Source: Forficula auricularia
Lineage: Eukaryota > Arthropoda > Insecta > Dermaptera > Forficulidae
Assembly (NCBI GenBank): GCA_024734495.1
Contig: JALMQS010000326.1
Span: 697,091-761,090, forward strand
DNA length: 64,000 nucleotides
Direction of reading: 5' to 3'
This document shows, in pieces, positions 1-10,545 of this stretch. Below the pieces are notes generated by a model. The model saw only the letters and a program-made list of their open reading frames with translations. It searched no databases and had not been told where the DNA came from. Position numbers and translations under genes: made by a program. How positions within the stretch are numbered: position 1 is the first letter of the stretch; each line of letters starts with the position of its first letter.

Positions 1-229
1 GGACTGGCCTGGCAACTCGCCAGACCTCAACCCGATCGAAAATATATGGGCGGCTCTAAAAGAAGAAATTTGCAAAGATAATTATAACAAAAGAGACTTG
101 ATAGAAAATATTATTAAAGCATGTCACAATAGACCTGCACTTCAAGATATAGCCAACAAATGCATTGCCAGCATGACACACCCTATACAAAATGTGATTG
201 CTCGAAAGGGAGGATTCACTAAATATTGA
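1..229 (+). pseudogene. Tc1-like transposase, C-terminal part
   Basis: Frame from base 2 reads DWPGNSPDLNPIENIWAALK, the hallmark region before the last catalytic acidic residue (the E of PIENIW) of Tc1-family DDE transposases, and continues open for about 55 residues to a TGA at 227-229. The N-terminal part lies off the left edge, so integrity is unknown. This enzyme class cuts and pastes its own element at TA sites. Palindromic element A1 is inserted exactly at the stop codon, whose TGA is the first part of the 9-bp target duplication. Confidence 0.85.
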
Positions 230-235
230 AATTGT

Positions 236-734
236 CTTGCAACGAATTTTCTCTGGAGAGAGACGGACTGGTAGAGCTTTTAATTGAATGTAATGGAAGG
301 CAGCCCAGGGGTAGTGAGGAAAGAAAAAATTAACACATTTCAAATAAGGTGTAATTTATTTGAATCCTTCCTCATTTTCTTTCAAACCGACGTTTCGGAG
401 GATTCTTCCCTCCTTCTTCAGGGTTTCAAGGGGTCAATGAATGAAACAAATAAAATGTTTCCTTCTTCTCTCCACAGAAGTGTTCAAAACTTTCTTCTTC
501 TTTAGCAAAGTCATAGAAAAACAATTTTTTTTTCCTCCTTTTCTTAATTAGATTAGAAGGAAATATTTTGTTTCATTCATTGATCCCTTGAAACCCTGAA
601 GAAGGAGTGAAGAATCCTCCGAAACGTTGGTTTGAAAGGAAAGTAGGAAGGATTCCAATAAATTACACCTTATTTGACATTTGTTAATTTTTTCTTTCCT
701 CACTACCCCTGGACTGCCTTCCATTACATTCAAA
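236..734. mobile_element. Palindromic element A1 with hammerhead-like motifs
   Basis: The two arms are near-perfect reverse complements (about 286-440 against 575-733), flanked by direct repeats TGAAATTGT at 227-235 and 735-743. The right arm (+) reads AAACC 591-595, CTGAAGA 596-602, one A, GGAG 604-607 pairing CTCC 617-620, GAAA 621-624, self-complementary ACGT 624-627, T 628, then GGTTT 629-633, which pairs with 591-595. The left arm carries the same on the minus strand (384-426) with a 5-bp hairpin. No protein is encoded; open frames in the arms are mirror images of each other. The core match to a hammerhead ribozyme is inference. Confidence 0.7.
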
Positions 735-885
735 TGAAATTGTATTTTTATTATTGAATTTGTTTTGTCCTAAGCTAATAAACCTATAAAGATAACAATT
801 GAAACGATATTATGAGTTTAATAGTAAGCTACGTATGAAAGAGATAATTTTTAAAATGAGTATAATAATTTGGCCACCCACTGTA

Positions 886-1916
886 AATTTGTTCATATTA
901 TATATACAGTATGTCTACAAGTAAATAAATAGATAAATAAAAAAGGATTTTTCAAAAAAAAATGTTTGGAATTATTATATGTTTTGTGAGTTTTATAGAT
1001 TATTAAAAAGGTCCATAGACAAATATTAGTATAGGAAATTTTATATATTTTATATTTAAGACTAAATTAATGTAATTTAAAAAATATAATTACATATTCT
1101 TTATAGTTTTGTAGACGATTGTATTTTTGATGAGTGTAATATAGGTATTTTAGTTTAGTTAAAGTGAATGATAATATAAATAATCCAGCAATTATGAGTG
1201 CAATAGCTCTCCAAGACCTTTTCGCTAATCCAATTCTTTTAATCATAGTACATTATTTTATTATGACATATACAAATCTAAAAGCAAAAGTATCACCACA
1301 GTGAAAGATTAGATTTTTTGTTTTTTATTAAAATTTGAATTATAATATATACTTTTCATTTTCTTTAGTCTTTCATTTTAAATTAATTTTTATAAGTGAA
1401 AAAAAAATTTTCAGAATATTTATTTGTTTTTAATTTAGATCGACCATCTGTATCTTCCATTTTTTTTTTAACATTGTTTTGACATTTGTTAATCTTAATT
1501 TGGATGTGTGAAATAAGATAGTTTCAAGAAAATACATTTCTTTTACCTTTTAAAAACGCTTTATTTATCTTTAAAATATTTTTTTTTTAATATAATTACT
1601 GAATTATCATCTATTGTTTTACATGATAAGATTTATGCATAAGCGGTATTTTTAAAAGTCCACTTTTTAATCCTTGCAATAAGTAAAAATAATTTTTCAC
1701 TATCTAATCCTTGGAGGAAAAAGAGTGAACACTTTTTCAGGGCTTGGTCTGATCTCCAATTAAAGCCACCCTAGAATATATTAATACATTTAAATATAAT
1801 AGTCTATTAAAAGTTTATTTTTTGATTTAATTAACTTATTCTTTTAAACTTAATTTCTTAGTTTTAACATATATATACTTATTTGTAATAAACCATTATT
1901 GGATTTTTAAATAAAT
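886..1916. other. AT-rich sequence, nothing recognised
   Basis: No coding frame of note, no splice-linked exon and no inverted repeat was recognised. Only short A/T runs are present. Confidence 0.5.
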
Positions 1917-1928
1917 AAATTGTTTTGA

Positions 1929-2106
1929 AGGGGTCGGGTTGGCCAAGTGGATATAGCGTACCAACCTGCTAATCAAGTGGACCCGGGTTCGAATCCGCGA
2001 CTCGCGGCAACCGGCTAAAATCTGATCTCTAGATAGAAGTCAAAATTGAAAAATATAATAGTATCGTAAATTGGCTGATGACTAGAAAGACTGAAAAGTC
2101 AAAAAA
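1929..2106 (+). mobile_element. tRNA-Ser-derived SINE, copy 1
   Basis: The head resembles tRNA-Ser(GCU): an A-box region TTGGCCAAGTGG, anticodon-loop-like CTGCTAATC, and a B box GGTTCGAATCC. A non-tRNA body with GTATCGTAAATTGG follows, then a poly-A end. A 12-bp target duplication AAATTGTTTTGA flanks it (1917-1928 and 2107-2118). SINEs are transcribed by Pol III and copied by a partner LINE. A second copy lies at 51400-51601. Confidence 0.85.
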
Positions 2107-2115
2107 AAATTGTTT

Positions 2116-2400
2116 TGAGTACATTTTGATAAGGCAGTTCTAAGTTCAAAATAGAGAAATAATTATAACTATCTTTTTTTATTCAATACCGACGATTCGG
2201 AGGTTTATTCCCTCCTTCTTCAGGGTTTTGAAAGGTCAAGTGAAAACCCTGAAGAAGGAAGGAATAAATCTCCGAAACGTCGGTAGTGAATAAAAAAAGA
2301 TAGTTATAATTATTTATCTTTTTTGAACTTTTGAACTGCCTCATCAAAATCCACTCAATTCACTTATCAGTCCATCTCCAAAAACTACTTCAATCTTAAT
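2116..2400. mobile_element. Palindromic element A2
   Basis: Same family as A1, with arms around 2120-2225 and 2235-2345 and target duplication AAATTGTTT (2107-2115, 2401-2409). The right arm has CTGAAGA at 2249-2255, then a short hairpin, GAAACGTC and GGT. The left arm has GAAT instead of GAAA, so one core copy is damaged. The SINE abuts it and shares the same target word, so the SINE probably inserted at its edge. Confidence 0.65.
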
Positions 2401-2912
2401 AAATTGTTTATTTATAGATGACAACTAAAAATCTCACTAAAACCAATCAAAAACAAGTTCTGAAGCTAGAGAGCCAAAAATCTAATCAGTTCTCCGCATT
2501 AGAAATACAAATATTTTGACACTAGAACGAACTTTCTACGACTCCCCGTTCTTGTGTTATTGTATTCTACCTACGGCCAGGGCCTTGAGGGATAGGGGAA
2601 CATGTCCAACTGCTCAAAAGATGTTAAAAATTAAAAAAACAGCAAATAGGCTGGGCTGGTCCAATTACCCCACAAATTAAAATAGCCCTCTCTAATAATT
2701 CAAATATTTTAAATAATCAATTGGAAGTGTATAAAAATACAATTTTTGATTATATATTATAATAAATTAACTAAACATTCCTTCCCTTGTTCGTACATTG
2801 AATATATTAGGGTAATTGTACTCTCTCAGGTACCTTTCCAGTTGTACCCTTTCAGGTAATTTCCCATTCTTTATTTCAATAGCAGGTATAGCTTCCCTTC
2901 ACCCAGACAGAA

Positions 2913-3035
2913 GGGAACATTGCAGCAACGTTGCTGCAACGTTACGAACCTTGCACAACATTGCCAACATTGCAGCAACATTGCTGCAACATTGCAGTGG
3001 CAACGTTCAAATGTAACATTGCAGTAGCAACATTG
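2913..3035. repeat. Minisatellite of ACATTGCAGCA-like units
   Basis: Degenerate tandem units of about 10-12 bases built from AACATTGCAGCA and its partly self-complementary form AACGTTGCTGCA, roughly ten copies. It is followed by an A-rich tract to about 3260 with repeated TTAGAAAAATAAAA-type words. Not coding. Confidence 0.75.
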
Positions 3036-3259
3036 AATTAAAAAAATTAGAAAAATAAATAGTTTAAAAAAATAAAAACTTAAAAAAATTTTTAAAAAAA
3101 TTAGAAAAATAAAATCTTAAAAAAATTAGAAAAATAGAAACTTAAAAAAATTTTTTTAAAAAATGAGAAAAATAAAAACTTATAAAAAATTTTAAATTAA
3201 AAAAAATGAAAATTTAAAAAAAAATGAAAAAAAAATTTTTACTTTTTTATTTTAAAATA

Positions 3260-4252
3260 AATAAAAGATAATTGAAAAAATGTAACTTTTTTATTGACAT
3301 TTTCAACTATCAATAATTACTTTAATTAAGAAAAGATCAATTAAGATTAAATTTATCGAGGTCCAGACCTAGCCAGATCGCTTTCTCATCCTCAAAACTT
3401 GTTAATAGAGTTGGTTTCATCAAAATCGGTTAATATAAATATTTTTATTTATTTGAGACCCCAAAGGAATTTATCTTCAGTCTAATTTAATTGAATCAGC
3501 TCAAGCAGTTCAGTTTTGGCTACTTTCAAGATTGTGGTGGATTTTACTTTATTGTTAATTAAATCATGAATTCGGCGAACACCTTCTACGAACACCTCCT
3601 GAGCAGATGTAGAGTGTATGAGCTTACAGTTTCTCGCTAGAAGAGACCCAAATCAAGGACTTAGATCCCTTACATGAATCAACAAACTAATGGATTACTT
3701 TCTTTTCAGCAGATGTCTTTTGAAAAGTAAACAATATTATTCCAATCACAGAATTCAGTCTCTGAGTCAAAGAATAATTAATTATTCTTTCACACGAAAA
3801 ATTCCCAGAATGTTTCTTAAAAAAAGGAAACCCTAACGTCAACACCTTAACTAGCCCTATCATACAGCCCTACATGATTGATTTTATTGATCTTCAACAA
3901 TCGCTTTTCACGTGAAATAATTATGACTTTTTAAATTTTCTAATATCCCCTTCCTATAGAAGAGAGTCCAGTCGAATTTATTAAAAAAAATTATTAGCTA
4001 TTATTTAAAGTAGGGTTTTCTTTTAGCTTTAAGTTATAATAGGAAACTGATAAGTATCCAATGTATTATAAGTTTAATCTATTGAAATTCAGCGAAAATT
4101 TATAATGAAATGTACGACCCCATCGTTTTCATATCCTACCTAACCCTTCTACACATCTATATAATAATTATATTATTTATAATTAATTATTATATAATAT
4201 TAAAATAAATTCAAATGCATAAGAGTAAAATCTATGAAATGAGATGTTTATA
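3260..4252. other. AT-rich intergenic sequence
   Basis: No gene, RNA or repeat structure was recognised. It ends at the target site of the LTR element. Confidence 0.45.
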
Positions 4253-4257
4253 TTGAC

Positions 4258-4468
4258 TATAGAGGAGGGTTGCGGTAGGAATAACACTCTGATATATTAT
4301 ATAAATACTTGTTTATTGACTAGAAATAATACAGCAAAGGGTTGGAGTTGTTTGGATGTTCGCTCGTTCGTGTCGCGTTGCAGACTGCTCGTCTGTCCGC
4401 CCAGGCTTGTGTGCCGGTGGAGACATCTGGTGGCGTTAGTGTATGGGTGGCAAGTGCTGCCCACTACA
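4258..4468 (-). repeat. 3' LTR of the Gypsy element
   Basis: On the minus strand it begins TGTAGTGGGC and ends CTCTATA. Comparison base by base with 8423-8633 shows no difference. Confidence 0.93.
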
Positions 4469-4482
4469 CCACCCCCTCCCCA
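4469..4482 (-). promoter_or_regulatory. Polypurine tract
   Basis: The minus strand reads GGGGAGGGGGTGG directly before the 3' LTR, the usual plus-strand DNA priming site. Confidence 0.8.
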
Positions 4483-4527
4483 GAGCGATGGTCCCGGATG
4501 AGGAGGGCGATGACGGTTTGCCGACTC

Positions 4528-7500
4528 CTAATAGACTTGGTAGTCCGGAAATTCTCTGGCTCGTACTCTTCTTCCTACACGTGTAAACGTCTCGGTCGAT
4601 GTCGTGGCTGCGGGCAGTGGTGTTGACGGAGGGCTGGTTACCGGTGAAGGTGCGTTGTTCGGGGGAGGGGTGCTTTCCTGGGAGATGAAAGCTGGCTTCA
4701 CCCTGTCTGCGGAGACTTTTATCGTTTGACCTCGTCTGTCGACGTCGAAAGTTTTATCATCCCGCGAAACGACTCTATAGGGGCCGGTGTAAGGTGGCTC
4801 GAGTGCGCCTCGGAGGACGTCTTGTCTGATGAAGACGTGCGTTGAGTCTCTGAGAGCTTTGTGGATGAAGGTGCGGTCTTCACGGTGTTTCGTCCCTGGG
4901 ACTGGACGGAGTCTGTTCATCCCCTCTCGTAGTTCCCGGATTAGGAGTTGATGTTCTGGTTGTCCCGAGGGGTCTGAAACAAAAAATTCACCCGGGACCC
5001 TCAGGGGCTCGCCGTAGACGAGCTCTGCGCTTGAAGCTTGTAGGTCTTCTTTGAATGCTGCCCTAATTCCCAAAAGTACGAGTGGCAGCGAGTCGGTCCA
5101 CTTATTGCCGTGGCACATGAGGGAGGCCTTAAGTGTGCGATGGAAACGCTCAACGAGCCCGTTGGACGCTGGATGGTAGGCGGTTGTTCTGGCTCGTCGA
5201 AATCCGCAGAAATCTCCGAGTTTTCGGAAAAGGTCTGACTCGAACTGGCGGCCTTGGTCGGTGGTAATGGTTTCTGGGCAGCCAAATCGTGCAATCCATC
5301 CATTGAGGAGGGCTTTGGCCACGGTTTCCGCGGTGATGTCTTGTACAGGAAAGGCTTCGGGCCATCTCGTAAAGCGGTCGACTGCGGTCACGAGGTAGCT
5401 GAAGCCTGCGGAAGATGGCAGGGGACCGACGATGTCTATGTGGACGTGCTGAAATCTGGCGGCTGTCACTGGAAACTGTCCTACTGGCGTGACAGTGTGC
5501 CTGTTTACCTTGGCCGTCTGGCACTGGAGGCATGCGCGGGTCCATGTTCGGCAATCCTTCTTTATTCCAGGCCAGACGAATCGATAGGAGACGAGCTTCG
5601 TTGACGCTTTGATTCCTGGGTGGCTAAGGCTATGTAGCGTGTCGAAGACCCCTCGGCGGAAGGGTTCGGTTACGAACGGCCGTGGGCGGCCGGCAGACGT
5701 ATCGCAGATGACTTCGACGTCCACCCCTGGCATGGCCTTCTTTTCTAGGCGGAGGGCTGTGGCTTGGTTCTGCAGCTGGCGAAGCTCCTCGTCTTGGAGC
5801 TGAGAGCGGGCCAGTTCTGCGAAGTCGATTGGCTGCGTGATGGCCTCGATGCGGGAAAGAGTGTCTGCGACGATGTTGTCCCGCCCGGAAATGTGGCGAA
5901 TATCAGTCGAAAACTGACCGATGTAGTCCAGGTGGTTGAACTGGCGCGGGGAGCACTGATCGGTTTTCAGCCTGAAGGCGAAGGTCAACGGCTTCTGATC
6001 GGTGAAGATAGTAAAATGTTTACCTTCTACCATGTGTCGAAAATGCTTGATTGATTCGTAGATGGCCAAGAGTTCGCGGTCGTAGGCGCTGTATTTTTGT
6101 TGTGTTGGGCTCATTTTCCTGGAAAAGAATGCCAAAGGTTGCCAGGCCCCCCTGGCCCGCTGGTGAAGTACAGCTCCTATGGCTGTCGCTGAAGCGTCTG
6201 TTGACACCGATAGGTTGGCAGACTGTTCTGGGTGAGACAGTAGCGTTGCCCTTCCGAGGTTCGCCTTACACTCGTTGAAGGATCGTAGCAGCTCATCTGT
6301 CCAAGTGACCGGTGTGCTGGGTTTCATCTTGGGGCCTGAGAGGAGGGCGTGTAAGGGGGCCTGGGTGTCGGCGGCGCCGGGCAGAAAACGTCTGTAAAAA
6401 TTTATCATGCCCAGGAAGCGTCTTAATTCCCTGATCGTTTTAGGGGGCGTCCAAGCCTGCAAGGTGGCTATCCGATCTTCTAGTGGGCGCGAGCCTTCTG
6501 CGGAGATGCGATAGCCTAGAAAGGTTACCTCGGGCGCTTCGAGGACGCACTTCGTAGGGTTGACAACGATGCCATATTCCGTCAGTCGCTGGAAGAGTTG
6601 GCGCAGGTGTTTTCTGTGTTCTTCTGGTGAAGTTGAAAATATTAGGATGTCGTCGAGGTAAGCAAAGCAGAATTCCAGCCCGCGGAGTGCCTCGTCTATG
6701 AAGCGTTGGAACGTCTGGGCGGCGTTTCTGAGGCCGAAACTCATAAATGGAAATTCGTAAAGGCCGAAGGGAGTTGTCAGAGCCGTTTTCGGAATGTCCT
6801 CGCGCCTGACTGGAATCTGATGATAGGCCCGGACTAAGTCGATTGTTGAGAAGACGGTGCATCCCGCGAGGTAGTGGGCGTAATCGAGGATGTGCCGCAC
6901 TGGATAACGGTCGGGAATCGTCCGCGAATTAAGGGAGCGGTAATCTCCACAGGGCCTCCAGCCCTCTTTCTTCGGCACCATATGTAGGGGCGATGACCAG
7001 GGGCTATCAGAGGGCCGTGCAGTGCCGGCTCGAATCATCTCTTCAAACTCTTTTTTGGCTATCTTGAGGCGGTCGGGGGCCAGACGGCGGGGGCGGGCGT
7101 TTACTGGTTGCCCGGGCGTTGTTCGGATGTAGTGCTTTGTCCCGTGGCTCACCTGGCGGGGGGATCCGGCTGGGCGCACGACGTCGGGGAATTCGCGGAA
7201 TACGTCGTGTCCGGTGGGGTCTTCGAGAATCATCTTCACGCTCGGCGTCTGCGCGTCAGTTGGTTCGCATTTGGCTGAGAGTGCGGCCTTGTTGTCGATA
7301 ATACGGCCGTGGCGGGGGTCTACTAAGAGGCCGTAGAATCCGAGAAAATCAATCCCGATGATGGCGCTCTCCACGTCGGCGATTACGAAGCGCCACTTGA
7401 GGATGCGCTCTAAGCCTATGTCGAGGGCCAGCGAGATCCATCCATAAGTGTGGATGGTTGTGCCGTTGGCCGCGATCAGGTCGTAGTCCACGCGTTTTCT

Positions 7501-7722
7501 TCGTCCTGGCAGCGCTTTCCGTGGATAAACGCATAGGTCGGAACCGGTGTCGACGAGAAATCGCACCTTGCTGTTTTTCTCGGTAATGTAGAGGCGGCTT
7601 CCTGATGATTTGCAGTCAGTCGCCGCTGCTACTGACCGCCTTTGTAGTTTCCCTGTGCCTTGAATGCACAGGGCTGTCTGCAATTGCGAGCGTTTTTGCC
7701 AAACTCGCGGTGGAACCAGCAC
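4528..7722 (-). CDS. Gypsy pol polyprotein (PR-RT-RNaseH-IN)
   Basis: A 1064-codon open frame without stops. In order: aspartic protease with VDTGSD near residue 58; reverse transcriptase with YLDD near residue 350; RNase H with [14 protein letters not shown]; integrase with an H-H-C-C zinc region ending CLQCQ, then D (HIDIVGPL), D ([10 protein letters not shown]) and E (VERFHRTLK); and a GPY-type end (YTGPYRVV). It overlaps the gag frame by 94 nt in the -1 frame, so it is probably made by -1 ribosomal frameshifting; the listed start is only the open-frame limit. No broken catalytic residue was seen. It copies the element RNA and integrates the DNA. Confidence 0.93.
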   Translation of the reverse strand: MLVPPRVWQKRSQLQTALCIQGTGKLQRRSVAAATDCKSSGSRLYITEKNSKVRFLVDTGSDLCVYPRKALPGRRKRVDYDLIAANGTTIHTYGWISLALDIGLERILKWRFVIADVESAIIGIDFLGFYGLLVDPRHGRIIDNKAALSAKCEPTDAQTPSVKMILEDPTGHDVFREFPDVVRPAGSPRQVSHGTKHYIRTTPGQPVNARPRRLAPDRLKIAKKEFEEMIRAGTARPSDSPWSSPLHMVPKKEGWRPCGDYRSLNSRTIPDRYPVRHILDYAHYLAGCTVFSTIDLVRAYHQIPVRREDIPKTALTTPFGLYEFPFMSFGLRNAAQTFQRFIDEALRGLEFCFAYLDDILIFSTSPEEHRKHLRQLFQRLTEYGIVVNPTKCVLEAPEVTFLGYRISAEGSRPLEDRIATLQAWTPPKTIRELRRFLGMINFYRRFLPGAADTQAPLHALLSGPKMKPSTPVTWTDELLRSFNECKANLGRATLLSHPEQSANLSVSTDASATAIGAVLHQRARGAWQPLAFFSRKMSPTQQKYSAYDRELLAIYESIKHFRHMVEGKHFTIFTDQKPLTFAFRLKTDQCSPRQFNHLDYIGQFSTDIRHISGRDNIVADTLSRIEAITQPIDFAELARSQLQDEELRQLQNQATALRLEKKAMPGVDVEVICDTSAGRPRPFVTEPFRRGVFDTLHSLSHPGIKASTKLVSYRFVWPGIKKDCRTWTRACLQCQTAKVNRHTVTPVGQFPVTAARFQHVHIDIVGPLPSSAGFSYLVTAVDRFTRWPEAFPVQDITAETVAKALLNGWIARFGCPETITTDQGRQFESDLFRKLGDFCGFRRARTTAYHPASNGLVERFHRTLKASLMCHGNKWTDSLPLVLLGIRAAFKEDLQASSAELVYGEPLRVPGEFFVSDPSGQPEHQLLIRELREGMNRLRPVPGTKHREDRTFIHKALRDSTHVFIRQDVLRGALEPPYTGPYRVVSRDDKTFDVDRRGQTIKVSADRVKPAFISQESTPPPNNAPSPVTSPPSTPLPAATTSTETFTRVGRRVRAREFPDYQVY

Positions 7723-8387
7723 ACCTCAGGGTTGATATCTCTGCTGCGACGGTCGTCGGTTTTCCAGGTCCGCTGCTGGGCTGGCGCGCTTTTGTTTAAG
7801 TTATTTGAATTAATGGCGGCAACTTGCTGGGACAACTCCTCGATCTGCCGCTCGAGGGCGCTGCTGGTTGGCGTTGGTTGTTCGATGGCGTGGGCTGAGA
7901 CTTCCGGAACGGCCTCAGCGATGGAGTCTGCTATTTCTGCTGTCTCCTTCCAGTTTAAGTCTGGGCGCGTTAATAACGCTGTCCGTATGGCCCTAGGCAA
8001 TTGGCTAGACCAGAGACTCTTTAAAAGATCCTCCGGCCACGTGTCGGGGGCCAAGGCGAGCATGTGCTCGCGGAACTCGGAAGGTTTCCTGTCGCCGATC
8101 TCCTCTCCTGCCATTAGGCGGCGTCGTCTTTCTTCATTAGAAGGTGTTAATTTCTTTAGGAGCTCGTTTTTTAGTTCCTGGTACTGGTTGGTGGTCGGCG
8201 GATTCGATATGATTTCACATACCTTGATTGCCTGTTGTTGGTCCAGGCTGGCGACTACGTGATGGAACTTCGTTTCTTCTGTGGTCACTTTGGCGAGATT
8301 GAACTGGGCCTCCACATGTTTGAACCAAAGGTCAGGTCGTTCGGTCCAAAGTGCTGGTAATTTAGCTCCTACTCGGTTCACTTCCAT
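7629..8387 (-). CDS. Gypsy gag protein
   Basis: 252 codons, starting at the ATG shortly after the primer site. The C-terminus has C-x2-H-x9-C-x3-C (CWFH to CRQPC), the unusual CHCC knuckle associated with the CsRn1 clade instead of the common CCHC. The rest is a helical capsid-like region rich in charged residues. It packages element RNA. Its 3' end overlaps pol in another frame (-1). Confidence 0.88.
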   Translation of the reverse strand: MEVNRVGAKLPALWTERPDLWFKHVEAQFNLAKVTTEETKFHHVVASLDQQQAIKVCEIISNPPTTNQYQELKNELLKKLTPSNEERRRRLMAGEEIGDRKPSEFREHMLALAPDTWPEDLLKSLWSSQLPRAIRTALLTRPDLNWKETAEIADSIAEAVPEVSAHAIEQPTPTSSALERQIEELSQQVAAINSNNLNKSAPAQQRTWKTDDRRSRDINPEVCWFHREFGKNARNCRQPCAFKAQGNYKGGQ

Positions 8388-8412
8388 GATGTGGATTTTT
8401 TTCTTTTGTCGT

Positions 8413-8421
8413 GGGTCACCA
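8413..8421 (-). promoter_or_regulatory. Primer binding site, tRNA-Trp type
   Basis: The minus strand reads TGGTGACCC one base inside the 5' LTR, complementary to the GGGTCACCA end expected of tRNA-Trp. Only about nine bases match well. Confidence 0.7.
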
Positions 8422-8422
8422 A

Positions 8423-8633
8423 TATAGAGGAGGGTTGCGGTAGGAATAACACTCTGATATATTATATAAATACTTGTTTATTGACTAGAAATAATACAGC
8501 AAAGGGTTGGAGTTGTTTGGATGTTCGCTCGTTCGTGTCGCGTTGCAGACTGCTCGTCTGTCCGCCCAGGCTTGTGTGCCGGTGGAGACATCTGGTGGCG
8601 TTAGTGTATGGGTGGCAAGTGCTGCCCACTACA
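8423..8633 (-). repeat. 5' LTR of the Gypsy element
   Basis: Same 211 bases as 4258-4468. Contains TATATTATATAAATA (minus complement), a possible TATA region. Confidence 0.93.
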
Positions 8634-8638
8634 TTGAC

Positions 8639-9169
8639 AATTTCGAAAAACTAACGATATTTAATAAAACCAGTGGTGACTGAAACTATTAAGGTAGTTG
8701 TTTCTCCTAATGGGATTTCTTAGGATTTTTTTGAAATTTAGACAGATTATTATTTAAATACTTCTGCATCGATTGCTGGCAAAATGAAATTTATGAACAA
8801 TATAGTTCCGGAGATATTAAATTCCAAAGATAGAGTTTTTCAGACTCTTAAACATTGCACTAAACGAGATATCGGAAAGATTACATACATATTTAATTAT
8901 AATTAAGAAACTCTTCTTACCATTGTTATAAAAAACTAAACCAACATTAAACAATAACTATGTGGGTATCGGAATTCAGAGAGATGGAGACACACACAGA
9001 AAGAAAAAATAATGGCTTAAAATTATTTTTCATCACTTTTCAGAAAATTTTTAACACATTGATGAAAAAGAAAAAAAAAGTCGAGTGAATTTAATTATAG
9101 GTACACTCAGAAGGCAGGAGTGAACCGAGTAATATTCTGTGTGTAACTAAACCGATTAAAAATATATAT
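8639..9169. other. AT-rich intergenic sequence up to gap
   Basis: No gene or repeat recognised. The last 46 bases recur after the gap. Confidence 0.45.
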
Positions 9170-9569
9170 NNNNNNNNNNNNNNNNNNNNNNNNNNNNNNN
9201 NNNNNNNNNNNNNNNNNNNNNNNNNNNNNNNNNNNNNNNNNNNNNNNNNNNNNNNNNNNNNNNNNNNNNNNNNNNNNNNNNNNNNNNNNNNNNNNNNNNN
9301 NNNNNNNNNNNNNNNNNNNNNNNNNNNNNNNNNNNNNNNNNNNNNNNNNNNNNNNNNNNNNNNNNNNNNNNNNNNNNNNNNNNNNNNNNNNNNNNNNNNN
9401 NNNNNNNNNNNNNNNNNNNNNNNNNNNNNNNNNNNNNNNNNNNNNNNNNNNNNNNNNNNNNNNNNNNNNNNNNNNNNNNNNNNNNNNNNNNNNNNNNNNN
9501 NNNNNNNNNNNNNNNNNNNNNNNNNNNNNNNNNNNNNNNNNNNNNNNNNNNNNNNNNNNNNNNNNNNNN
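9170..9569. other. Assembly gap (400 N)
   Basis: A round 400-N gap. The bases before it (from about 9124) and after it (9570-9615) are the same AACCGAGTAATATTCTG-containing sequence, so the two contig ends overlap and the gap may hide nothing. Confidence 0.9.
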
Positions 9570-10189
9570 AACCGAGTAATATTCTGTGTGTAACTAAACC
9601 GATTAAAAATATATATTTATTATAAAAGGTGCTGGAGGCGGCTGGAAGCTTTGACGGGCTGTGGGTTCCGGAATCATTTCCAAGATTCTTTGAATTTCTT
9701 TTTGTTATAATTGGCCTCTATTTATATTGATTAGATATTCCCTAAGTATACCAGAGTATGATGGCTTGTTTTTATCGAAATTTCGGAAAACATCAGCTAT
9801 AGAGGAATAGAAGTAATTTATAAAGTTTAAGCTCCAGGAGGCACAAACTTTATTTTTTGTAACAAATATATACAAAATAATAGTTCTCTCTGACATTATA
9901 TGATGAAGGACTTAAGATATTTTTTTTTACTATGTGTTTAAAATTAAATTTATTATCTGGATTTCCGGATATCTGATCTGGAAGTGGTAGAGTAAATAAA
10001 TACTAAACTCACCTGCGTTCGCCCGCAAATTCCTTGGGTAAACCGTACACTCCCTCCCCGGAAATCACTATATGTAAAATAAAATATGCGCTTCCCCCCT
10101 TGTACTAAATGGATTGAGGGAGCGTTATATACACCATTTTTTGGAAGTTTTTTTCGGCTTACACCATTCACCAATAAATTTTTAAGATT

Positions 10190-10545
10190 ATCATGACTTT
10201 TCAGCCTATATTTCGGACCCGCCAAAAAGCACGTGACGGTTTTGCCAAAAATTACTTGGGGTCTCGCCGAGAGGCAAAAAAGTGCGATTTTTCCATTGTG
10301 TGCGTACGGATGTATGTATGTATGTATGTGGTCGTTTTTTTCGTCGACGATTTTTTCCACACCGTACAACCGATTGAAATTAAATTGAAAACCTACCATT
10401 ATCTTAACAAAATGAAGCTCTGATTAGTTTTTGGTAGATATCGGCCCACAAACATTATAGTACTTTATTATAAAATTTTCTCGAAGACGGCCTCAGAAGT
10501 TTGATCTAAAATGTTGTGTTAAATAGATTTCAATTAATTTTCTAA
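10190..10545. repeat. Dispersed repeat R1, copy 1
   Basis: Contains GCACGTGACGGTTTTG, then ATGTATGTATGT and AAATTGAAAACCTACCATT. The same order of words recurs at about 61200-61530 and, weaker, at 63040-63320. No coding potential was recognised. Confidence 0.7.

Larger units (their letters stand above)
1..883 (+). mobile_element. Tc1-like transposon, right part
   Basis: Downstream of the transposase tail and the A1 insertion, the sequence ends in TTGGCCACCCACTG followed by TA (884-885). That is a typical Tc1-type right terminus with TA target. The left end is outside the window, so the inverted repeat cannot be confirmed here. Confidence 0.55.
4258..8633 (-). mobile_element. CsRn1-type Gypsy LTR retrotransposon, intact-looking
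   Basis: Two 211-bp LTRs that look identical by eye flank gag and pol read on the minus strand, with a 5-bp target duplication TTGAC at 4253-4257 and 8634-8638. A tRNA-Trp-type primer site and a polypurine tract sit in the expected places. No env-like frame is present. The element is much richer in G+C than its surroundings. Identical LTRs and long open frames argue for a recent insertion. The CsRn1 assignment rests on the primer site and the gag zinc motif. Confidence 0.93.

Noticed and set aside
284..733. Two mirror-image frames starting MNVMEGSPGVVRKEKIN
   Set aside because: They are the two arms of a palindromic repeat read outward to inward; the peptide is a by-product of the inverted repeat.
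1929..2020. Functional tRNA-Ser gene
   Set aside because: The acceptor stem does not pair, a non-tRNA body and poly-A follow, and target duplications flank it; it is a SINE head.
2816..3016. 66-codon frame with repeated NIAATLLQHC-like words
   Set aside because: Caused by the minisatellite, no start context or partner exons.
5254..6278. Several plus-strand open frames of 60-120 codons
   Set aside because: They lie opposite the Gypsy pol gene in GC-rich DNA, where antisense frames stay open by chance; none has a recognisable domain.
7660..8262. 200-codon plus-strand frame
   Set aside because: Antisense shadow of gag and the start of pol.
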